Shown in pieces: positions 9,501 through 17,021 of a stretch of 64,000 bases of DNA (positions are counted from its first letter, which is position 1; every line of letters starts with the position of its first letter). Below the pieces are notes generated by a model. The model did not search any database, was not told the DNA's origin, and saw only the letters and a list, made by a program, of their open reading frames with translations. Origin of the DNA: an uncultured Eubacteriales bacterium. GTDB taxonomy: Bacteria; Bacillota; Clostridia; Oscillospirales; Oscillospiraceae. The DNA is taken from the NCBI GenBank assembly GCA_900317855.1, contig ONIG01000012.1, positions 1 through 64,000 of the forward strand, in the 5' to 3' direction. Both the position numbers and the translations under genes were made by a program.

Positions 9501-10083
9501 CCATGCCCCGGCCGCGGCCGCGCACCGCTACCGCGACGGGCAGCGCGTCGTGCTCGCCGGTATCTGCACCGCCAGCCGCGAGCGCGCCACGCGCAAGAAC
9601 ACCCGCATGGCCTACCTCCAGCTCGAGGACGACGGCGGCAGCATGGAGGTGCTCGTGTTTTCGCCCGCGCTCGATGCCTGCCGCGACCTGCTGGCGCAGG
9701 AAAACCCCGCGCTGTTCGTTTATGGGCGCATCTCGACGCGGGACGAATCGGATCCCCAGCTCGTGGCGGACAAGGTCCTGCCGCTGACGGAGCAGGGGCT
9801 CGAGACCCTGCGCACGCCGCAGCGGCGCGACCCGCCGCCCCGGCCCGAGCCGCCGAAGCGGCACCGCCTCTGGGTGCGCCTGCCGGATAAGGACCACCCG
9901 GCCGTGAAGCGCATCGAGCTCATCCTTGAAATGTTCCCCGGCGACGAGCAGCTCGTGCTCGTGTTTGAGGACACGGGCCGCCGCGCCGCGGCCCGCTGCG
10001 TCGTGCACCCTGCGCTCGTCGAGGAGCTGCGCGAGCTGGCGGGGCCCGGCAACGTCGCCGTCACGGAGGAGAAACCCCGTTGA
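6565..10083 (+). CDS. dnaE: DNA polymerase III subunit alpha (DnaE)
   Basis: A 1172-residue replicative DNA polymerase of the C family. The N-terminal PHP domain opens with HLHVHSEYSLLDG. The polymerase core holds 'GPGRGSAAGS' (about residue 355) and the catalytic aspartates in PDIDVDF (about 395-401). The helix-hairpin-helix region follows, and an OB-fold domain ('VVLAGICTASRERATRKN') lies near residue 1000. The full length is normal for DnaE1/DnaE3. In Firmicutes DnaE usually extends primers before PolC takes over; PolC would lie elsewhere. The start ATG 6565 has GAAAGGAACG upstream. It ends the hprK operon, and a new promoter overlaps its stop codon. Confidence 0.97.
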   Translation: MGFAHLHVHSEYSLLDGACRIGPLIERAKELGQTALAITDHGVMYGAVAFYKAAVAAGIRPIIGCEVYVAPRGMTDRVHGVDDAYTHLILLCRDETGYHNLCYLVSAAFERGFYGKPRIDWPLLHKHADGLICLSGCVAGDIPRAVLRGDYEAAKARAEELQELFGEGNFYLELQNHHMTDEARVRAALLRIHRETGIPLAATNDVHYIKKQDAYDQDVLLCIQTGQTLDSPDRLRFPNDEFYLKSEAEMRALFDEYPDAVENTQRIADRCQFDFTFGHYHLPRFLLPEGETDADAYLTKLCARGFAKRYGDRPEVRKRLDYELNMIRRMGFVDYFLIVSDFIGYAKAQHIPVGPGRGSAAGSVVSYCLGITDVDPVQYNLYFERFLNPERVSMPDIDVDFCVQRRGEVIDYVIRKYGADHVAQIVTFGTMAARAAIRDVGRVMNMTYAEVDAVAKAIPGGINTTLDEALRDSPTLRAMYDGDDRLHQLIDTARAIEGMPRHASTHAAGVVITEQPVYAYVPLASNDGALVCQFQMTTLEELGLLKMDFLGLRNLTVLEDAARQVRRREPGFQVERIPLDDKKTFDMLAAGRTVGVFQLESAGITAVCMGLRPRSIEDITAVIALYRPGPMESIPRFLACSAHPERITYKHPLLEPILSVTYGCIVYQEQVIEIFRQLAGFSLGQADMIRRAMSKKKEAVITAERAAFVHGDPARSIPGAVARGVPEQTANEIYDEILAFASYAFNKAHAVSYAIVSYRTAYMKRNYPHEYMAALLTSVLDNTPKVTEYIAECRELGIRLLPPDINASDADFTVEGGDLRFGLVAIKGVGRGLIQALMREREIGGPFTAFDEFCRRMNGHDLNRRAVESLIRAGCFDRMGYKRKALMQSVDRVLNGAASESRMNLTGQMNLFSAPDDGGDPADTTQLVLPDVEEFTRAELMAMERETAGLYLTGHPMDDYRALAQQAKAAPMGDILASFHAPAAAAHRYRDGQRVVLAGICTASRERATRKNTRMAYLQLEDDGGSMEVLVFSPALDACRDLLAQENPALFVYGRISTRDESDPQLVADKVLPLTEQGLETLRTPQRRDPPPRPEPPKRHRLWVRLPDKDHPAVKRIELILEMFPGDEQLVLVFEDTGRRAAARCVVHPALVEELRELAGPGNVAVTEEKPR

Positions 10084-10108
10084 CGCGCCGGGCATTTTAT
10101 GGTATCAT
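10080..10108 (+). promoter_or_regulatory. Strong promoter overlapping the dnaE stop codon
   Basis: TTGACG (10080-10085), a 17-bp spacer and TATCAT (10103-10108). The dnaE stop TGA (10081-10083) lies within the -35 hexamer. It serves the two CNNM/CorC genes. Confidence 0.75.
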
Positions 10109-10178
10109 GAACGTTAATTTATCTCCCGTCCGGATAGGCACCGGCCGGGGGAGGTATTCAGGAGTGTGATGATCCGCA

Positions 10179-11510
10179 ATGGACGCTGGCCCTAAGCAGG
10201 ATTTATGGAATATTTTGCCTGTTATCATCGTGCTGCTCCTTGGCGCGGCCTATTTCGCCGTCATGGAGACAGCCTTTGCATCCGCGAGCCGCATCCGGCT
10301 CAAAGCCGCCGCCGATCACGGCAACCGCCGCGCCGGGCAGGCGATGTATGTGCTCGACCACTTCGATCAGGCGATCACGACGCTGCTGATCGGCACGAAC
10401 ATTCTGCACCTGACGATCGCGACGCTCGTGACCGTGGCCGTGCAGCGGCAGTGGGGCATGTGGGCCGTCACCGCCGGCACGCTCGTCACGACCGTGGTCG
10501 TGTTCTTCGCCGGCGAGATGCTGCCGAAAAGCATCGCCAAGAAATACGCCGAGCGGCTGGCCATGCGCACGGCGCGCTCGCTGCGGTTTTTCATGGTGCT
10601 CTTTAAACCCCTGTCCGCGCTGCTCACCGCCTTCGGCAACGCCGTCGCCCGCCGCATCCAGAGCGAGCCCGCCGTGACCGTGACGGAGGATGAGCTGGCC
10701 GACATTATTGAAAACATGACCGACGACGGGGAGCTGACCGCCGAGCGCGGCGAGCTTATGAGCTCGGCTCTGTCGTTTGCCGAGGTGCCGGTCGAGAGCG
10801 TCATCACGGCGCGCGTGGACGTTGCCGCCGTGGACGTCGACGACCCGCCGGAGGACATCCTCGCCTACGTGCGCGAGCAGCGCCACAGCCGCCTGCCCGT
10901 GTACGCCGACAGCATCGACAATGTCATCGGCATCCTGCAGATCCGCAAATACATCAAGGCCTGCATTGCGAACGGCGGCAGGGCCGTGGACGTCCGGCCC
11001 CTGCTCGACGAGCCCATGTTCGTGCACCAGAGCACCCTCATCGCCGAGGTGCTGCCCGAGCTCAGCCGCCGCAAGGCCAACCTCGCCATCGTCACCGACA
11101 ACTACGGCGGCACGCTCGGCATCGTGACCGTGGAGGACATCGTCGAGGAGCTCGTCGGCGAGATCTGGGACGAGGACGACGTGGTCGAGGAGTCGTTCGT
11201 GCCGCTCGGCGGCGGCCGCTACGAGGTCGATGCCGAGATGACCGTCGGCGAGGTGTTCGACCGGCTCGACTACACCGACCCCGAGGACGACGAGGAACTG
11301 CAGTATAAGCTGCTCGGCGAGTGGACGTATGAGCAGTTTTCCTACATCCCGCGCGAGCGGGAGGGCTTCCGCTATCACCGGCTCGACGTGCGCATTGCCG
11401 ACATGAAGCAAAAGCGCATCGTCAAGCTCATCGTGCGCCTGCTGCCCGAGGAGACCGACGAGGCCGCGCCCAAGGACGCCGCCCCGGAGAAAGGGGGCGA
11501 GACGGTATGA
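10179..11510 (+). CDS. CNNM/HlyC/CorC family transporter-like membrane protein (copy 1)
   Basis: A 443-residue protein of the hemolysin/CorC family. It has an N-terminal DUF21/CNNM membrane domain (residues 10-190; four hydrophobic segments, with 'MLPKSIAKKYAERLA' at the end), a pair of CBS domains (about 210-330; 'VTDNYGGTLGIVTVEDIVEE') and a C-terminal CorC_HlyC domain. Characterised relatives export or sense Mg2+ or Co2+; the old name hemolysin is not evidence of toxicity. The CBS pair normally binds adenine nucleotides. The stop overlaps the start of the next, paralogous gene by 4 bases (ATGA), so the two are translationally coupled and may form a heteromer. Confidence 0.9.
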   Translation: MDAGPKQDLWNILPVIIVLLLGAAYFAVMETAFASASRIRLKAAADHGNRRAGQAMYVLDHFDQAITTLLIGTNILHLTIATLVTVAVQRQWGMWAVTAGTLVTTVVVFFAGEMLPKSIAKKYAERLAMRTARSLRFFMVLFKPLSALLTAFGNAVARRIQSEPAVTVTEDELADIIENMTDDGELTAERGELMSSALSFAEVPVESVITARVDVAAVDVDDPPEDILAYVREQRHSRLPVYADSIDNVIGILQIRKYIKACIANGGRAVDVRPLLDEPMFVHQSTLIAEVLPELSRRKANLAIVTDNYGGTLGIVTVEDIVEELVGEIWDEDDVVEESFVPLGGGRYEVDAEMTVGEVFDRLDYTDPEDDEELQYKLLGEWTYEQFSYIPREREGFRYHRLDVRIADMKQKRIVKLIVRLLPEETDEAAPKDAAPEKGGETV

Positions 11511-12781
11511 GCATCGTGTGGTATTTTGTTGCGCTCGTCGTGCTCATCGCGCTGTCCGCGTTCTTCTCCGCGTCGGAGATGTCGTATTCGTCGGCCAACC
11601 GGCTCCGGCTCGAAAACGCCGCCGAGGACGGCAGCCGCCGCGCCAAGACCGCCGTCGGCATCCTCGACCACTTCGACCGCACCCTCAGCGCCATCCTCAT
11701 CGGCAACAACCTCGTCAACATCGCGTCGTCGTCGCTCGGCTCCGTGATCGTCATCCTGCTCGCGGGCGAGCAGTGGACGTGGGCGTCCACCGTCGTGCTG
11801 ACGCTGCTGGTCATCATCTTCGGCGAGACGATGCCGAAGATCGTCGCCAAGCAGAACGCCAACGGCATCGCTCTGCGCAACGCATACGTCATCCGCGCGC
11901 TGTCGGTCATTCTGTACCCCGTCATCTGGCTCGTCGTCGGGCTCGTGCACCTCATCACGCGCCCCCTGCACGGCGACACCGGCGACGGCGACCCCGAGGA
12001 GGCCGCCTCGCAGGAGCTGCAGTCCATCATCGAGACGGCCGAGGACGAGGACGTGCTCGACGAGGACCGCGGCGAGCTGCTGCGCTCCGCGCTCGACTTT
12101 TCCGACATCAGCGCGAGCGAGGCCATGACCGCCCGCGTCGACATGGTCGCCATCGACATCGACGACGACTGGGACGAGATCGTGCGCATCATTAACGATT
12201 CGTCGTATTCCCGTCTGCCGGTCTACTCCGGCAGCGTGGACAATATCATCGGTTTTCTGTATCTCAACCGCTTTTTCAAGGCCATGATGGACGGCCGGCC
12301 GGATGATCTGCGCGCGCAGCTCATCCCGCCGTGCTTCGTCTACAAGACCACGCGCCTGCCCGACGTGCTGGCAAAGCTCCGCCGCGAGCAGAAGCACCTC
12401 GCCGTCGTCACGGACGAGTTCGGCGGCACGCTCGGCGTCATCACGATGGAGGACGTGCTCGAGGAGCTTGTCGGCGACATCTGGGACGAGACCGACGAGG
12501 TCGAAAATGAGGTCGTCGCGCGGCCCGACGGCGGCTATGAGCTCGACGGCGCCATGACGCTCTCGGACTTTCTCGAGCTGCTCGGCTGGAACGAGGACGC
12601 CCTCGACGACGCCGACAGCACCACCGTCGGCGGCTGGACGCTCGAGCGCTTCGGCACGTTCCCGAAGCCGGGCGACAGCTTCCGGTACGAAAACCTCACC
12701 GTCACGGTCCTCGCCATGGACGGCCGCCGCGTCGAGCGCGTGCTCGTGCAGCCCGACCCGCCCGAGGACAAGGAAGCATAA
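11507..12781 (+). CDS. CNNM/HlyC/CorC family transporter-like membrane protein (copy 2)
   Basis: A 424-residue paralog of the preceding gene with the same order of parts. The DUF21/CNNM membrane domain comes first ('SSAILIGNNLVNIASSSLGS'-like region, 'ETMPKIVAKQNANGIALRN'). A CBS pair follows ('VVTDEFGGTLGVITMEDVLE'), then the C-terminal CorC_HlyC domain. It begins inside the stop codon of copy 1 and ends before a strong terminator, so the two genes form a closed operon. Divalent-cation transport or sensing is inferred from the family. Confidence 0.9.
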   Translation: MSIVWYFVALVVLIALSAFFSASEMSYSSANRLRLENAAEDGSRRAKTAVGILDHFDRTLSAILIGNNLVNIASSSLGSVIVILLAGEQWTWASTVVLTLLVIIFGETMPKIVAKQNANGIALRNAYVIRALSVILYPVIWLVVGLVHLITRPLHGDTGDGDPEEAASQELQSIIETAEDEDVLDEDRGELLRSALDFSDISASEAMTARVDMVAIDIDDDWDEIVRIINDSSYSRLPVYSGSVDNIIGFLYLNRFFKAMMDGRPDDLRAQLIPPCFVYKTTRLPDVLAKLRREQKHLAVVTDEFGGTLGVITMEDVLEELVGDIWDETDEVENEVVARPDGGYELDGAMTLSDFLELLGWNEDALDDADSTTVGGWTLERFGTFPKPGDSFRYENLTVTVLAMDGRRVERVLVQPDPPEDKEA

Positions 12782-12789
12782 CGGATGCT

Positions 12790-12824
12790 CCGGCCCGTGC
12801 AAAGATCGCACGGGCCGGATTTTT
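12790..12824 (+). terminator. Terminator of the CNNM/CorC pair
   Basis: Stem CCGGCCCGTGC (12790-12800) / GCACGGGCCGG (12808-12818), followed by five T. Confidence 0.9.
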
Positions 12825-12961
12825 GCTTCCCTGTGTGAGGGATCTTGTGCCTGAGGTGGGAAAAATTGCCCAAGCGGCGCAAGATGTGGCGGTTTGTATC
12901 AGAAATCCGTTAGTGTGTGAAAGTTTTTGCACAGAAACGAGCATAAAGTTTCATTTTTCGC

Positions 12962-12990
12962 TTGAAATTTGCATGAATTGCAGGTATAAT
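12962..12990 (+). promoter_or_regulatory. Promoter of the TRAP-TAXI genes
   Basis: TTGAAA (12962-12967), 17-bp spacer, TATAAT (12985-12990), 54 bases before the binding-protein start. The surrounding 140 bases are unusually AT-rich for this genome. Confidence 0.75.
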
Positions 12991-13044
12991 AAACGCATAT
13001 TGAATCTTTTTAAGAGGAAAATTTCAAAAAGGAGAGAACCAACT

Positions 13045-14052
13045 ATGAAGTTCAACAAAATCGTGGCTCTGGCGCTCGCCCTCGTCATGGTGTTCGCGCT
13101 GTGCGCCTGCGGCGGCAGCACCGACACCAAGACCGACGACACCGGTTCCGCTTCCAAGGTCGACACCAACACCGTCTCCGTCGGCGCGGTCGTCATCGCG
13201 CGCGACGATGTTCCGACCGACGAGATCTATGCGTTCGTGTCCACCATCTTTGAAAATCTCGACGCCATCACCGCCCAGCACGCCAAGGGCGCGGAGCTGA
13301 GCATCGAGGCTGCCGCCTCCGTCAAGGGCGTGCCGTATCACCCCGGCGCTGCCAAGTACTTTGAGGAGAAGGGCGTCAAGGTCGACGCGGTCAAGGAAGG
13401 CGCCGGCAACGGCACCGCTTCCGCCCTCAGCTTCGGCACCGGCGGCGAGTCCGGCACGTACTACGCCTTCGGCGGCGTGCTCGCTTCCTTCGTCTCCGGC
13501 AAGTCCGACTGCAAGGTCACGGCCCTCACCTCCGGCGGCTCTCAGGCCAACGTCGAGGATCTGACCAACGGCAACGTCCAGCTCGCCTTCGTGCAGAGCG
13601 ACGTTATGAACTACGCTTACAACGGCCAGCGCCTGTTTGACAGCCCGGTCACCGGCTTCTCCGTCGTCGCCCAGCTGTATCAGGAGCAGGTTCAGATCGT
13701 CACCACCAACCCCGACATCAAGACCGTTGCCGACCTCGCCGGCAAGAAGGTTTCCATCGGTGCAGCCGGCTCCGGCGTGTACTTCAATGCCATTGACGTG
13801 CTCAACGCCTACGACCTCAAGGAGTCTGACATCTCCGCCGTGTACCAGAGCTTCGGCGACAGCGCCGAGAGCCTGAAGGACGGCAAGATCGATGCCGCGT
13901 TCATCGTCGCCGGTGCGCCCACCACGGCCATCACCGACCTCGCCACCGCCGGCAGTGTCTACCTCGTCAGCCTCGACGACAGCCACGTGCAGTCCCTGCT
14001 CGCGGCCTCCCCGTACTACACCGCCGCCACCATCAAGGCAGGCACCTATTGA
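13045..14052 (+). CDS. TAXI-family TRAP transporter solute-binding lipoprotein, circularly permuted
   Basis: A 335-residue lipoprotein: signal peptide with lipobox LCAC (Cys22). It is the solute receptor of a TRAP-TAXI importer, whose permease follows. The segment order is unusual. Residues 42-112 (VGAVVIARDDV, IYAFVSTIFENLD, YHPGAAKYFEEKG) correspond to what is normally the C-terminal end of TAXI proteins. The normal N-terminal part (SFGTGGESGTYYAFGG, about residues 129-144) comes after it. The middle part follows in usual order (QSDVMNYAYNG; GAAGSGVYFNAIDVL; VAGAPTTAITDLA). The protein then stops at ATIKAGTY, just where relatives run on into the VGAVVIARDDV segment. The order is therefore a circular permutation rather than a truncation. 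The ATG at 13045 has AAAAAGGAGAG upstream. Confidence 0.88.
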   Translation: MKFNKIVALALALVMVFALCACGGSTDTKTDDTGSASKVDTNTVSVGAVVIARDDVPTDEIYAFVSTIFENLDAITAQHAKGAELSIEAAASVKGVPYHPGAAKYFEEKGVKVDAVKEGAGNGTASALSFGTGGESGTYYAFGGVLASFVSGKSDCKVTALTSGGSQANVEDLTNGNVQLAFVQSDVMNYAYNGQRLFDSPVTGFSVVAQLYQEQVQIVTTNPDIKTVADLAGKKVSIGAAGSGVYFNAIDVLNAYDLKESDISAVYQSFGDSAESLKDGKIDAAFIVAGAPTTAITDLATAGSVYLVSLDDSHVQSLLAASPYYTAATIKAGTY

Positions 14053-14091
14053 TGCCCGGCCCGGTGATGCGCCGCATCCCGTAAACGTTCG

Positions 14092-14125
14092 CTACGGCGT
14101 CAGTACCCCTGACGCCGTAGTTTTT
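14092..14125 (+). terminator. Hairpin with T run between receptor and permease genes
   Basis: Stem CTACGGCGTCAG (14092-14103) / CTGACGCCGTAG (14109-14120) followed by five T. It lies between two genes of one transporter, so it probably works as a partial terminator or 3'-end stabiliser that gives more receptor than permease. Confidence 0.8.
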
Positions 14126-14156
14126 CCATCCTAACCGGAACGGAGGTTTCCCCCTT

Positions 14157-16202
14157 ATGTCTGACACCAAGAAGGCCGCGGACGCCGCGGCAAACGCTTC
14201 GCTGCAGGAGGAAATGGATGCCGTCATGCGTAAGTATGACCGCGAATCCGCCACCCGCGTCTGGACGGGCAAGCCCAAGATCGTCATCTCCGTCGTCATG
14301 GCGCTGTTTTCGATCTACTGCATCTGGTCGACGCTGTTCAGCACCGCCGCGCTCGAGATCCGCCTGACCGCGTTCCTCGGGCTGATTGTCATCATGGGCT
14401 ACCTGACCTATCCCGCCAGCAAGAAGCATGTGCACGCCAACCGCCTGCCGTGGTACGATATCGTCATCATGGTCATCGGTGCGGCTGCATTTTTCTACTA
14501 TTGCTTTAACTACTCCGTGCTCATCAAGACGCTCACCAGCGCCGCCAAGATGACGCCGTTTCTCATCGCCGTCGGCGTGGCCGGCATCCTCGTGCTGGCA
14601 GAGCTGTGCCGCCGCTGCGTCGGTCTGCCCATCCTCGTGGTCGTCGGCGCGCTGCTCGTGTACACGTTCGTGAGCATGCTCAACGCCGGGCAGACGTTCC
14701 AGCAGGTGCTCGGCCGCGTGATCTACACGCTGTTTTTCGGCACGTCCGGCGTGCTGAGCACGCCCGTGCAGGTGTGTGCGAAGTTCATCGCCGTGTTCAT
14801 CATCTTCGGCGGCTTCCTCGAGCGCACCGGCATCGCCAGCTTCTTCATCGACGCGGCCAATGCCATCGCCGGCTGGACCTCCGGCGGCCCGGCCAAGGTC
14901 GCCGTCATCTCGTCCGCCCTGTGCGGCATGGTGTCCGGCTCCTCCGTGGGCAACACCGTCACCACCGGCTCGGTCACCATCCCGATGATGAAAAAGACCG
15001 GCTACAAGCCCGAGTTCGCCGGCGCCGTCGAGGCGGCCGCTTCCACCGGCGGCCAGATCATGCCCCCCATCATGGGCGCGGCCGCGTTCCTCATGGCCGA
15101 GTACATGGGCGTGACGTACGGCCAGGTCACCCTCTGGGCCATCCTGCCCGCCGTGCTGTATTTCGGCGGTATCTTCATCTCCGTGCATCTCGAGGCCAAG
15201 AAGCTCGGCCTCAAGGGCATCCCGCGCTCGGAGCTGCCCCGCTTCAAGTACCTCATCCGCAACGTCTATCTGCTGCTTCCGCTCGTGTTCCTGATCTGGA
15301 TGGTCACGGCGAACATCCGCTCGCTGCAGTTTTCCGCCGCGATCGCCATCCTGATCTCCATCGCCGTGAGCCTGGCCGGCACCATCCGCGACGCCTCGGC
15401 CGAGGTTAAAGAGACGAAGACCGGCAGCGTCGCCGGCATCACCGCCAAAAAGACCGGCCGCATGATCCTCGACTCGCTCGAGGCCGGCGGCAAGGGCAGC
15501 ATCACCGTCGCCGTGGCCTGCGCCATGGCCGGCATGATCGCGGGCTGCATCACCGTCACGGGCCTGGCGTCCAAGCTCATCAGCGGCGTCATCGCCATCA
15601 GCAGCGCCATCCCGAACCCGACGCTCTCGCTGCTGCTGGCGCTGTTCCTGACGATGCTGTGCTGCATCGTGCTCGGCATGGGCGTGCCCACGACCGCCAA
15701 CTACTGCATCATGGCCTCCACCTGCGCGCCGATCCTCATCACGCTCGGCATCCCGAAGGTCGCGGCCCACTTCTTCGTGTTCTACTTCGGCATCGTCGCC
15801 GATATCACGCCGCCGGTCGCGCTGGCCGCCTACGCCGGCTCGGCCATCGCCAAATCCAACCCGATGAAAACCGGCGTCAATGCCACAAAGCTCGCCATCG
15901 CGGCGTTCATCGTGCCGTATATGTTTGCGATGAACCCCTCCATGCTGCTCATGGATCAGGGGGTGCTCGCCGCCATCCAGGTCATCATCACGTCCTGCCT
16001 CGGCATCTTCGGCGTCGCCGCCGCGCTCGAGGGCTACGTCGTCACGCACGCGCCCTGGTGGCAGCGCATCCTGCTCGCCGCCGGCGGTCTGTGCCTGATT
16101 AACCCGAAACTGACCACCGACCTGATCGGCATCGTGGCCATCGCGCTCGTCATCGTGCTGCAGATCGTGCTGCGCAAGCGCAGCACACCCGCTGCCGCAT
16201 AA
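14157..16202 (+). CDS. TRAP transporter fused permease (DctQM type, TAXI family)
   Basis: A 681-residue polytopic membrane protein in which the small (4-TM) and large (about 12-TM) TRAP permease subunits are fused, the usual form in TAXI systems. The N-terminal 50 residues are hydrophilic. 'GCITVTGLASKLI' and 'CIVLGMGVPTTANYCIMAST' are typical of the large subunit, as is 'SGSSVGNTVTTGSVTIPMMK'. The transporter imports an organic solute with a Na+ or H+ gradient, using the receptor encoded just upstream. The ATG 14157 follows CGGAGG. TAXI substrates are poorly known (carboxylates or amino acids are suspected), so no substrate is assigned. Confidence 0.93.
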   Translation: MSDTKKAADAAANASLQEEMDAVMRKYDRESATRVWTGKPKIVISVVMALFSIYCIWSTLFSTAALEIRLTAFLGLIVIMGYLTYPASKKHVHANRLPWYDIVIMVIGAAAFFYYCFNYSVLIKTLTSAAKMTPFLIAVGVAGILVLAELCRRCVGLPILVVVGALLVYTFVSMLNAGQTFQQVLGRVIYTLFFGTSGVLSTPVQVCAKFIAVFIIFGGFLERTGIASFFIDAANAIAGWTSGGPAKVAVISSALCGMVSGSSVGNTVTTGSVTIPMMKKTGYKPEFAGAVEAAASTGGQIMPPIMGAAAFLMAEYMGVTYGQVTLWAILPAVLYFGGIFISVHLEAKKLGLKGIPRSELPRFKYLIRNVYLLLPLVFLIWMVTANIRSLQFSAAIAILISIAVSLAGTIRDASAEVKETKTGSVAGITAKKTGRMILDSLEAGGKGSITVAVACAMAGMIAGCITVTGLASKLISGVIAISSAIPNPTLSLLLALFLTMLCCIVLGMGVPTTANYCIMASTCAPILITLGIPKVAAHFFVFYFGIVADITPPVALAAYAGSAIAKSNPMKTGVNATKLAIAAFIVPYMFAMNPSMLLMDQGVLAAIQVIITSCLGIFGVAAALEGYVVTHAPWWQRILLAAGGLCLINPKLTTDLIGIVAIALVIVLQIVLRKRSTPAAA

Positions 16203-16223
16203 AAAACCGGAACCTTTCGCTCG

Positions 16224-16258
16224 GATGCACGTCAGATATTTCTGGCGTGCATCTTTTT
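16224..16258 (+). terminator. Terminator of the TRAP-TAXI operon
   Basis: 12-bp stem (16224-16235 with 16242-16253, one G-U) followed by five T. Confidence 0.88.
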
Positions 16259-16285
16259 GCGCGCTGCGCGCCGCCCGGCCGGGGG

Positions 16286-16314
16286 TTTACACACGCGGGC
16301 CGGCGGCGTATAAT
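16286..16314 (+). promoter_or_regulatory. Promoter of the 185-aa lipoprotein gene
   Basis: TTTACA (16286-16291), 17-bp spacer, perfect TATAAT (16309-16314), 35 bases upstream of the start. Confidence 0.78.
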
Positions 16315-16349
16315 ATTCCCATGCGAAGATTCGGAAAGGAGCGATCTGC

Positions 16350-16907
16350 ATGGAACGAAGCATCCTGGCGCTCGTGCTGGCGCTGGCGCTCGCACTGGCG
16401 CTGGCCGCCTGCGGCCGCGGGGACGAGACCGCCGCGTCTGCCCAGCCGACGGCTGCGGCCGACAAGGCGGGGGACATCACCCTCTGCCCGACGTATGACA
16501 ACGGCAAGGGCGGGTATTTTTCCGTCACGCTGCCGGCCAGCTGGGGCGATAACTACCTGACCGAGTGCGGCGCGAACGACGGCGGCTATTACGTCAGCTT
16601 TTATGAAAAGACCGACCACGACAACGGTCTGGGCGGCTTTCTGTTCATGCTCGAGGTCTTTCCGACCGATTATGACTATACCGAGCTGCCGGAGTATCAG
16701 GCCATCTGCGGCCTGACCGTAGACGGCGCGAACTACAACCTCATCGCCGAGCTGCCGACGGACGTGCAGTTCGCCAATGAGAACGCCGACCTCTACCGCA
16801 GTATGTCCAACGACTTTTCGGCCATCCTCAAGAGCCTGACCTTCTCCAAGGGCGTCACGCGCACGGAGGTCATCGCGCCCGCGCAGGCGTCCGGCAGCGA
16901 GTCGTGA
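16350..16907 (+). CDS. Putative lipoprotein of unknown function
   Basis: A 185-residue exported protein. Residues 1-21 form a signal peptide rich in Ala/Leu repeats with lipobox LAAC (Cys21). A short Thr/Ala linker follows, then a globular domain beginning 'YFSVTLPASWGDNY', which resembles the opening of small exported Clostridial proteins that start with a 'y.s..lP..W' strand. No catalytic motif is evident, and I do not recognise a characterised family. It is monocistronic, with its own strong promoter and a terminator 20 bases downstream. The start ATG 16350 has GGAAAGGAG 8 bases upstream. Confidence 0.8.
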   Translation: MERSILALVLALALALALAACGRGDETAASAQPTAAADKAGDITLCPTYDNGKGGYFSVTLPASWGDNYLTECGANDGGYYVSFYEKTDHDNGLGGFLFMLEVFPTDYDYTELPEYQAICGLTVDGANYNLIAELPTDVQFANENADLYRSMSNDFSAILKSLTFSKGVTRTEVIAPAQASGSES

Positions 16908-16925
16908 AAACGAAGTGCGTGCAAA

Positions 16926-16959
16926 AGCACCGCCTCCCATCCGGGGGCGGTGCTTTTTT
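16926..16959. terminator. Terminator between lipoprotein and radical SAM genes
   Basis: Stem AGCACCGCC (16926-16934) / GGCGGTGCT (16946-16954) with A run on the left and six T on the right, usable from both sides. Confidence 0.85.
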
Positions 16960-17021
16960 CGTTCTTTGCACGCGATTTGCTTTTACACTCTTTGCGTACA
17001 ATTTGCTTTTCGTGCGCGTTT

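Noticed and set aside
4756..10095. Very long open frame on the minus strand opposite rapZ-whiA-dnaE (over 1700 codons)
   Set aside because: It is antisense to well-recognised genes, is extremely rich in Arg, His and Val, and has no ribosome site. In GC-rich genomes the frame opposite a coding strand stays open by codon bias.
10179..12781. Hemolysin function for the HlyC/CorC proteins
   Set aside because: The name is historical. The domain layout (CNNM, CBS, CorC_HlyC) points to cation handling.
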